A DNA stretch of 19,130 nucleotides from SMTZ1-83 sp048883405. GTDB lineage: Archaea > Asgardarchaeota > Thorarchaeia > Thorarchaeales > Thorarchaeaceae. Under the pieces are notes generated by a model that saw only the letters and a program-made list of their open reading frames with translations, was not told the DNA's origin and searched no databases. The stretch is taken from assembly GCA_048883405.1 (NCBI GenBank), contig JBHLQS010000035.1:1-19130 (forward strand), in the 5' to 3' direction. A program made the position numbers and the translations under genes. This document shows positions 14,279 through 19,130 of the stretch, piece after piece. Positions within the stretch are counted from its first letter, which is position 1, and each line of letters begins with the position of its first letter.

Positions 14279-15943
14279 CTATCTCTTCGCAATTCTATTT
14301 ACGGCTTCGCGAGCGTTAAGCAGAATGCGCTCAGCCTGCTTTTCGCTCATTCCCTTTATTTTCGAAGCTAGCCGCCTGGGCGTTTCACCGGCAAGCTGAG
14401 CTGCTGAATCATAGCCAGCTTTCTTGAGCTTCTGTTCTAATGCAGGTCCTATGCCCTTGACCCTTTTGAGGGGCAACATCTTCTTCAGGTCTTCTCCCAA
14501 AAACTCATTGAATTCCTTATCACTCATCTCCTGTGAGGCATCAATTACAGCCATTTGAGTTTTGATTGATTCGAAGTCCTCGTCCTCAAGATAGGCAGAT
14601 ACTGTCTTATCGACCATTTTCTGATCGAAGTCAAGTGCAAAATCCTCCATCTCAATCTCACGCCCAAGAATCTCAGGAAGATGAGCGTTCTGCCATAGAG
14701 CGAGTAATGAGAAGAATATGGCAAATGGTCCTCCGATATCCCCGACCCAATCAGGCGGATTGCCGAATGGCACTCCCAAATCAGCAGCCCAAAAGAGAGC
14801 CATATAACCAATGTAGAACCATATCACAAGTGAAAGCCGAAGGCCTTTTCGGTTAGGTGAGCCAAGTTCAGACCAGATGAGTAGAAGGCAAAGCCCCAGA
14901 ATATAGCCCTCCACGAAGCGCTCCCATCCAAGCAGCGGAAGGGCTAATACTTGGACTGAGGCGCTGGATGTTCCTGGAGAAGCAATGTAATAGAACGTTT
15001 GGCCGAAAATTGCCAATAATCCAAATGCAAGCACAGCTGTGCTGAAGGCAGTCTTTCTACCTCGGAAGTCAGCAATCATCCCAGCGATTATTATACCAGC
15101 AACAACGAATAGTAGTTGAAGGATACCAAATGAGGGTATACCTCCTAAGTCAATAGCAGCATCTTCGACAAGAGGGATGAAAGCTTCGCCAACCAGATCA
15201 TATAGACTTCTAATCGCCATTTTTGTGGAAAAGTACCAAATAATATGAGAGGCAAGCAGGAAGAACATAGGCACAAAGTATCTCAGCGCATTGGCTTGGA
15301 CAGCAAGAGGATGAAGTGACCATTTCCACGGCTTAAGTGTAAAACTCGCAAATATACTTCCAATGACCAAGAACTCCATTAATGGAAAGTCAATTGATGC
15401 CATCAGAGTTTCAAAGAGCATAAACATCATAGAAATCAGAATACTTGCAGATAGAAAAGACGCAACAATTCGTCCTCTGAATTTAGCAACAACAGTCTGA
15501 TTGAGTGAAATCCCCCAACTTACCAATACACTTACTAGTCCGCTGAAAATCGCCAGAATGAAGGCAGTTTCCAGTGTAGGAGAGTCCTGTGGTGGATAGT
15601 CAAGAGCTTTGAACGAGACACTCATTATCATTGGGATCAAAGCTGAAACACTAAGCACGAACTTTCCTCTGTGGGTTCTATCAAGAATCACACCGATGGG
15701 AATAATGAGTAGTGCTGCCATTCCCATTCCAAGACCAAGAAGTAGGAGGTGGTCGATACCGGGGTTCGTGAAGTAATCCCCTTTGAGCAACTTGCTGATA
15801 ATGAAAATACAGTAGGCGATGAACGGAGAAAAAAGCAGATAGTAAACAGCAGTCTTCCCTGGGAAATTCCTGTACTCCAGCGTGTTTTCCACCAACTTCC
15901 TTGAATGGCTGCGAAGAATAGAATATGGACCTTTCGTGTACAA
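14279..15943 (-). CDS. MFS-like 12-TM membrane protein with C-terminal helix-hairpin-helix domain
   Basis: This 554-residue fusion starts with about twelve transmembrane segments (residues about 30-430). Two MFS-type loops are visible, GVILDRTHRGKF after TM2 and GMIADFRGRKTAF at the matching place in the second half. A charged linker (about 435-490, rich in Asp and Glu) leads to a C-terminal soluble domain (about 490-554). In it, LKRVKGIGPALEQKLKKAGYDS and LASKIKGMSEKQAERIL form tandem helix-hairpin-helix units of the kind that bind DNA or mediate protein contacts. The substrate and the ligand of the tail are unknown. The only early start is TTG at 15943, close to the predicted transcript start, so the message may be leaderless. 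Alternative TTG/GTG codons lie near 15895, after AAGGAAG. It is divergent from the second longin gene. Confidence 0.8.
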   Translation of the reverse strand: MYTKGPYSILRSHSRKLVENTLEYRNFPGKTAVYYLLFSPFIAYCIFIISKLLKGDYFTNPGIDHLLLLGLGMGMAALLIIPIGVILDRTHRGKFVLSVSALIPMIMSVSFKALDYPPQDSPTLETAFILAIFSGLVSVLVSWGISLNQTVVAKFRGRIVASFLSASILISMMFMLFETLMASIDFPLMEFLVIGSIFASFTLKPWKWSLHPLAVQANALRYFVPMFFLLASHIIWYFSTKMAIRSLYDLVGEAFIPLVEDAAIDLGGIPSFGILQLLFVVAGIIIAGMIADFRGRKTAFSTAVLAFGLLAIFGQTFYYIASPGTSSASVQVLALPLLGWERFVEGYILGLCLLLIWSELGSPNRKGLRLSLVIWFYIGYMALFWAADLGVPFGNPPDWVGDIGGPFAIFFSLLALWQNAHLPEILGREIEMEDFALDFDQKMVDKTVSAYLEDEDFESIKTQMAVIDASQEMSDKEFNEFLGEDLKKMLPLKRVKGIGPALEQKLKKAGYDSAAQLAGETPRRLASKIKGMSEKQAERILLNAREAVNRIAKR

Positions 15944-15966
15944 GTGGCAAATTCAATAGCAGGCGA

Positions 15967-15977
15967 TATCTTAAAGA
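15967..15977. promoter_or_regulatory. Shared divergent TATA-like element
   Basis: TATCTTAAAGA contains TTAA-centred TATA-like sequence on both strands. On the minus strand it predicts a start near 15947, next to the TTG of the membrane fusion protein. On the plus strand it predicts a start near 15997, giving a leader of about 24 bases with AAGGAGA (16004-16010) before the TTG at 16021. One element could serve both genes. Confidence 0.35.
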
Positions 15978-16020
15978 GAGCCTAGCATAGAGCCCAAGCA
16001 ACTAAGGAGAGCCACACTTA

Positions 16021-16926
16021 TTGTCAGGAAGACTCGGGATCTATGAATTCATGGTACTAACAGCTGGAGGAGTCCCCATATTCCACTACTCGCCAGATGA
16101 ATCTAGAAAACTGGATGAATTGTTGTCTGGATTCCTGACTGCAATCACCTCCTTTGCTTCTGAGTTTGGTGAGAAGTCGGTCCAAAGCTTATCATTCGAA
16201 GGCTCGGAACTCTTGTATGAACAAACAGAAGCAGATATTCTCTGTATCTTTCTAGCCGATACAGATGCACCCAAGAAGATACTTAGAGCCGTGCTCAGAG
16301 ACCTCAGTCGAAAATTCATCAACAAATACTCCCCCGATCTGGACTTCAACCTCGCAATTGAAGATGCCTTCAAGGATTTCAAAGATGATGTGGAACGAGC
16401 ATTGAGCTATTACGACGGCGTTCTTATGATAACATCAAGTCTGAGTTCTTTTGTCGTGCCTATTCTCAAGAAGGATGCATACCAGCTAGCAGCTGACTCG
16501 CAGGGCCTTCTTGACCAGTTCCATAGGGATTTTGGAGGCAGTGGGAATCGAATCTTAGAAGCAGTAAATGGAAACGATTCAATATATGATATCAGTCAAT
16601 CTCTTGGGATTGAGGAGCAACAAGTCCAAGAAGCAATAGAATATCTAGCAATCTGGGGAGTCCTACAGATATCCAAGATTGCTCCAGATGTAAAAGCCGA
16701 AGACACAAGATTCGATGCATTTCTGGATCTCATTGGCCTTCCCCAAAAGGATTACCAATTGCTCAAGCGAGCAATGCCTCTCTGCAATGGTACAAAGCCC
16801 TTGGCTGAGATTAGCAGTAAGGTGGGTGTGACATCCGAACGCCTCTTTGAAGTGCTAAGTAAACTGGGAGATGAAGTCGAGTGGAGGAGAATCCAAGTGA
16901 CTGATCTTCCAGATCAGAAAATCTAG
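16021..16926 (+). CDS. Longin-like domain protein with C-terminal winged-helix regions
   Basis: This 301-residue soluble protein opens with a longin/roadblock-like fold (about residues 6-128): YEFMVLTAGGVPIFHYSPDE, a helix, then SLSFEGSELLYEQTEADILCIFLAD and a long helix. The C-terminal half contains two helix-turn-helix-like segments. DSIYDISQSLGIEEQQVQEAIEYLAIWGVLQI spans about 186-217 and KPLAEISSKVGVTSERLFEVLSKL about 259-282. Longin folds act as small-GTPase or vesicle-trafficking scaffolds in eukaryotes and are frequent in Asgard genomes; the winged helices could bind DNA or proteins. The start TTG at 16021 is supported by AAGGAGA ten bases upstream and keeps the first beta strand; the next ATG (16051) would cut it. 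It is followed after 87 bases by a MinD-like ATPase with its own TATA box. Confidence 0.75.
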   Translation: MSGRLGIYEFMVLTAGGVPIFHYSPDESRKLDELLSGFLTAITSFASEFGEKSVQSLSFEGSELLYEQTEADILCIFLADTDAPKKILRAVLRDLSRKFINKYSPDLDFNLAIEDAFKDFKDDVERALSYYDGVLMITSSLSSFVVPILKKDAYQLAADSQGLLDQFHRDFGGSGNRILEAVNGNDSIYDISQSLGIEEQQVQEAIEYLAIWGVLQISKIAPDVKAEDTRFDAFLDLIGLPQKDYQLLKRAMPLCNGTKPLAEISSKVGVTSERLFEVLSKLGDEVEWRRIQVTDLPDQKI

Positions 16927-16940
16927 GATTTCCCAAGAGA

Positions 16941-16950
16941 TATTATAAGG
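16941..16950 (+). promoter_or_regulatory. TATA box for the MinD-like ATPase
   Basis: GATATTATAAGG contains a clear TATA box. The predicted transcript start is near 16970, which lies downstream of the ATG at 16957 and upstream of the ATG at 17014. This favours the later start codon with a leader of about 44 bases. Confidence 0.55.
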
Positions 16951-17013
16951 CCCCACATGCACTCTGGTCACACTGCAACGACTGATAATCCAAGACATTT
17001 CAAGTGGTTGATA

Positions 17014-17775
17014 ATGAGTCCCAAAATCGTCAGCATCCATAGTTTCAGAGGTGGCACAGGTAAATCCAATATTGCTGCAAACTTGGCTGCAGTTGCAGCT
17101 CTTGACGGAAAGCGTGTTGCAGTAATGGATACAGACATTGCCTCACCGGGAATCCATGTGATCTTCGGGCTTGGTCGTGAGAAGCTCAAGCGCACCCTCA
17201 ACGACTACCTACGAGGAGAGTGTGACATCGCAGATGCATGCATAGACCTAACAGGTCGGAGAGAATATTCAAGCATAAAGTCGGGCAAGCTTTTTCTCAT
17301 TCCAAGTTCGATGATTGCTGATGATATCACTCGGATCCTCCGTGAGGGCTATGAAGTGAGTGATCTCAGGAATGGATTCACTGAGGTCATCCGGGCAAAG
17401 GATTTGGACCTGTTGATCATTGATACGCATCCTGGACTTGATAGAGAAACTTTGCTTTCAATGGTCACTGCTGATTATCTCTTTGTGGTGGCAAGAATTG
17501 ATGAGCAGGACTTGTTGGGTACGGCGGCCACGCTTGACGTTGCGCGCAGACTGCAGGTTCCGGAGATTAGAATTGTCATCAATAAGAGACCAAACATCTA
17601 CGAAGACAAAGCAATAATAGGCGAGGTTGAGAAGAAGTTCAAGTCGTCGGTGGTTACTATCATTCCAATGCTGCCTCTCCTTATCGATACTGGAAGTCGC
17701 TATGTCGTAACTATCAGGCATCCAGATAGTGAATTCACTAAGTGCATCGAGGAGATATACGAAGTCATCAAGTAG
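17014..17775 (+). CDS. MinD/ParA-superfamily ATPase
   Basis: This 253-residue deviant-Walker ATPase begins IVSIHSFRGGTGKSNIAANLA. Lys17 occupies the P-loop, but the signature lysine of the KGGxGK motif is Arg12. Switch I is MDTDIASPGIHVIFGL and the Walker B/switch II region is LLIIDTHPGLDRET. INKRPN supplies the nucleotide base-recognition strand. Relatives use ATP-driven dimerisation to position proteins on membranes or DNA. No C-terminal amphipathic membrane-targeting helix like that of bacterial MinD is obvious. The ATG at 17014 fits the family N-terminus and the TATA box at 16941. An in-frame ATG at 16957 would add 19 unrelated residues. The gene directly follows a longin/winged-helix gene, which suggests a shared process, although the promoter indicates it can be expressed separately. 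Confidence 0.87.
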   Translation: MSPKIVSIHSFRGGTGKSNIAANLAAVAALDGKRVAVMDTDIASPGIHVIFGLGREKLKRTLNDYLRGECDIADACIDLTGRREYSSIKSGKLFLIPSSMIADDITRILREGYEVSDLRNGFTEVIRAKDLDLLIIDTHPGLDRETLLSMVTADYLFVVARIDEQDLLGTAATLDVARRLQVPEIRIVINKRPNIYEDKAIIGEVEKKFKSSVVTIIPMLPLLIDTGSRYVVTIRHPDSEFTKCIEEIYEVIK

Positions 17776-18040
17776 CTGAGATATGTTATCTGAACCAAAG
17801 AGGCACATAGATAATCGCAACAGTTAGCAGAAGGATAATAAAGCAAATCACTAAGATGAGCAAGAGTAGACTGTCGGATGTGCTTCGCGAGTCTATTGAC
17901 GGGTTTCGGGTTTCCATATTGAATTCAAGCATTATTATGACATTTGTTCATATGAAGATGCGCCAAACGCAGCTGTATTGTGTGACCACAAAGTTTCTAT
18001 CATGTATTATGAGTTTTGGAACTTCGCGGAGCACGAGCTT
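17776..18040 (+). other. Intergenic region with a possible degraded or frameshifted N-terminal coding segment
   Basis: Between the MinD-like and GNAT genes are 265 bases with no firmly supported gene. ATG at 17856 opens a 64-codon frame beginning MSKSRLSDVLRESIDGF, which looks coding-like at first but then turns into low-likelihood sequence. The GNAT frame itself is open from 17900 and reads plausibly protein-like (HYYDICSYEDAPNAAVLCDH) but lacks an ATG before 18002. The frame change falls on a tandem duplication of GGGTTTC at 17901-17914. A seven-base gain or loss there would connect or break the two frames. A TATA-like GATAATAAAG lies near 17834-17843. No RNA gene was seen. Confidence 0.3.
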
Positions 18041-18487
18041 ATGGATATAGAGGTCAGACTTGCCACGGCTCAAGACAAACCTTCCTTGGAGGAGTTTTAT
18101 AGGCGAGAAGGTTTTGATTTCCAGGAATTGTCGCATCGTCCTGCTATATCTTCCAGCGGATCTGTCAGAGAAACCATGTATATCATAGCAGTAACAGCAG
18201 ACATGGTCGTAGCCGCTTTGAAGCTTGATGTCATTAGAGACCCGGATTTGGGGGACATTGGTCATATATTCCATTTTGAAATAGAAGATACATTGGAAAG
18301 CACTGACTTGGGGCAAAGGATGCTCAATAGGGCGATTGAACTCGCGCAGGAAAAGGGGTTGAGGGCACTTGACGCCATGGTAAGAGAGGAAAGGGCTGAC
18401 GTCATCTCGCTTCTTCTGGATAGCAAATTCAATGAGATGAGAAAAGAGGTTCATCTTCGCCGATATTTCAGAGAGCATATCTTCTAG
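18041..18487 (+). CDS. GNAT-family N-acetyltransferase
   Basis: This 148-residue protein has the GNAT order: first strand and helix VRLATAQDKPSLEEFYRREGF, central strands ETMYIIAVTADMVVAALKLDV, then HIFHFEIEDTLESTDLGQRMLNRAIELAQEKGLRALDAMV. In the last of these, the acetyl-CoA pyrophosphate-binding loop is reduced to TDLGQRML instead of the full Q/RxxGxG/A. FNEMRKEVHLRRYF closes the fold. It should transfer an acetyl group from acetyl-CoA to an unknown amine. ATG at 18041 is preferred, with GGAG nine bases upstream and family-like residues starting at once. ATG at 18002 and TTG at 17978 are in-frame alternatives. The stop overlaps the stop of the convergent AOR gene. Confidence 0.75.
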   Translation: MDIEVRLATAQDKPSLEEFYRREGFDFQELSHRPAISSSGSVRETMYIIAVTADMVVAALKLDVIRDPDLGDIGHIFHFEIEDTLESTDLGQRMLNRAIELAQEKGLRALDAMVREERADVISLLLDSKFNEMRKEVHLRRYFREHIF

Positions 18488-19130
18488 ATTATTCCATCAA
18501 GTCCTAGTTTCTCCAAGGTTGCTGCTGTAGGCAGTCCATCCTCCTTATCCCAACCCATCAGATCATAATATCGGTCAAGACTGGCCTCAAAGTCTTCCTT
18601 GCTGATATATGCGGGAAGTCCTTCATTAGGACCACTGACCTGCCCTTCCCAAAATCTCTGTGGAAGAATATCATCAGCTCGAGAGATTCCTTCCCTTTGA
18701 TTGAACATTCGAGTAAGTGTTTCGACTCGTTGACCAAAAAGATTGATGCTTTCCTGATTATAGGTTAAGCCGGTTGCTCCATTCAAAAGTCGAATGAGAG
18801 GCTCAAACCCCAGGGGAAAATGCCAGACGAAATGGCATACCACCAAGGAATCGCGAAGAATCTTGAGATACCTGCCTTCTATCATTGACTCAACCATGTC
18901 AACTGCAGATTCCATTGGTGGATCATTTGTGGCGGGCCAGCCTCTCAGATGACTAGCTCCCACATCTCCAGTTGCATAAGAGAGCCCCAATCCCTTCTTG
19001 CCTCTGGGATCCCAGGCAGCAACTTCAAGTCCCTTTACATGTACAGCTAACGCTTCACTACCCTTTCCTATCTTTGCAGCAGCTTTCTTCACACCAAGTG
19101 TCAGGATATCACCGATGCCATCTCTCATTC
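18484..19130 (-). CDS. Aldehyde:ferredoxin oxidoreductase, C-terminal part (cut by window end)
   Basis: The visible 214 or so residues correspond to the C-terminal domains of tungsten/molybdenum AOR-family enzymes, which oxidise aldehydes to acids with ferredoxin as acceptor. Recognisable segments are HVKGLEVAAWDPRGKKGLGLSYATGDVGASH, RDSLVVCHF and FNQREGISRADDILPQRFW, with DRYYDLMGWDKEDGLPTAATLEKLGL at the end. In the family DxxGLC motif, which contributes a pterin contact and a cluster-ligand Cys, the Asp and Cys are kept (DSLVVC) but Gly-Leu is Val-Val. The first three cluster cysteines and the N-terminal pterin domain lie beyond the window, so the first Met here is not the start. The substrate is not determinable. 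The stop shares CTAG with the GNAT stop. Confidence 0.9.
   Translation of the reverse strand, partial: MRDGIGDILTLGVKKAAAKIGKGSEALAVHVKGLEVAAWDPRGKKGLGLSYATGDVGASHLRGWPATNDPPMESAVDMVESMIEGRYLKILRDSLVVCHFVWHFPLGFEPLIRLLNGATGLTYNQESINLFGQRVETLTRMFNQREGISRADDILPQRFWEGQVSGPNEGLPAYISKEDFEASLDRYYDLMGWDKEDGLPTAATLEKLGLDGII

Noticed and set aside
16957..17013. Upstream ATG of the MinD-like ATPase
   Set aside because: It lies between the TATA box and the predicted transcript start, and the added residues do not resemble family members.
17856..18050. Stand-alone 64-codon gene before the GNAT gene
   Set aside because: Only the first 17 or so codons look protein-like, there is no close ribosome binding site, and it overlaps the GNAT start. 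It was kept only as a possible frameshifted extension.
1..19130. tRNA, rRNA, CRISPR array, insertion sequence or replication origin
   Set aside because: No cloverleaf-like TTC-loop sequences, direct-repeat arrays, transposase motifs or origin-type repeats were recognised on either strand by eye.

Overview
The window looks archaeal, most likely from an Asgard archaeon and possibly Thorarchaeota-like. TATA-type promoter elements sit about 25 bases before inferred transcript starts. There is a NurA-HerA pair and F420/methanopterin metabolism (Mtd and an FrhB/FpoF-type protein), together with a THEP1 NTPase and a tungsten-type aldehyde:ferredoxin oxidoreductase (AOR). Two longin-like proteins carry winged helices. 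The lineage is an inference from this gene mix, not from a marker gene.

Layout. Positions 1-2129 (minus) hold the start of a metallo-beta-lactamase-fold protein and, upstream of it, a GH133-type glycogen debranching enzyme homologue whose two presumed catalytic acids appear substituted. Positions 2180-8709 (plus) hold MFS transporter A, NurA, HerA and MFS transporter B. The transporters are close paralogues on either side of the DNA end-resection pair, and a possible remnant of a third MFS gene lies antisense in the promoter region of the first. Positions 8850-10450 (plus) hold an F420-linked flavo/iron-sulfur protein overlapping, or just upstream of, a THEP1 NTPase. A convergent minus-strand gene (10453-12204) encodes a secreted, C-terminally anchored, sequon-rich protein with Ig-like repeats.

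Divergent from that gene is a longin/winged-helix/three-zinc-ribbon protein (12394-13326), followed by Mtd (13410-14276), the F420-dependent methylene-tetrahydromethanopterin dehydrogenase. Convergent to Mtd is an MFS-like 12-TM protein fused to a C-terminal helix-hairpin-helix domain (14279-15943). Across a very compact divergent promoter lie a second longin/winged-helix protein (16021-16926) and a MinD/ParA-type ATPase (17014-17775). A GNAT acetyltransferase (18041-18487) and the 3' part of an AOR gene (18484-19130, minus, cut by the window edge) close the window with overlapping stop codons.

How they may work together. Mtd, the FrhB/FpoF-like protein and the AOR fit a folate-like C1 and ferredoxin/F420 redox metabolism, such as an archaeal Wood-Ljungdahl branch. 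NurA-HerA is the conserved DNA-end processing machine. The most unusual part is 12394-17775. It holds two soluble longin/winged-helix proteins, a MinD-like ATPase and a membrane protein with a DNA-binding-type tail, which together could form a membrane-linked, DNA- or chromosome-associated system. That grouping is a hypothesis from context only. No tRNA, rRNA, CRISPR array, insertion sequence or origin was recognised, and no gene-free stretch exceeds about 270 bases.
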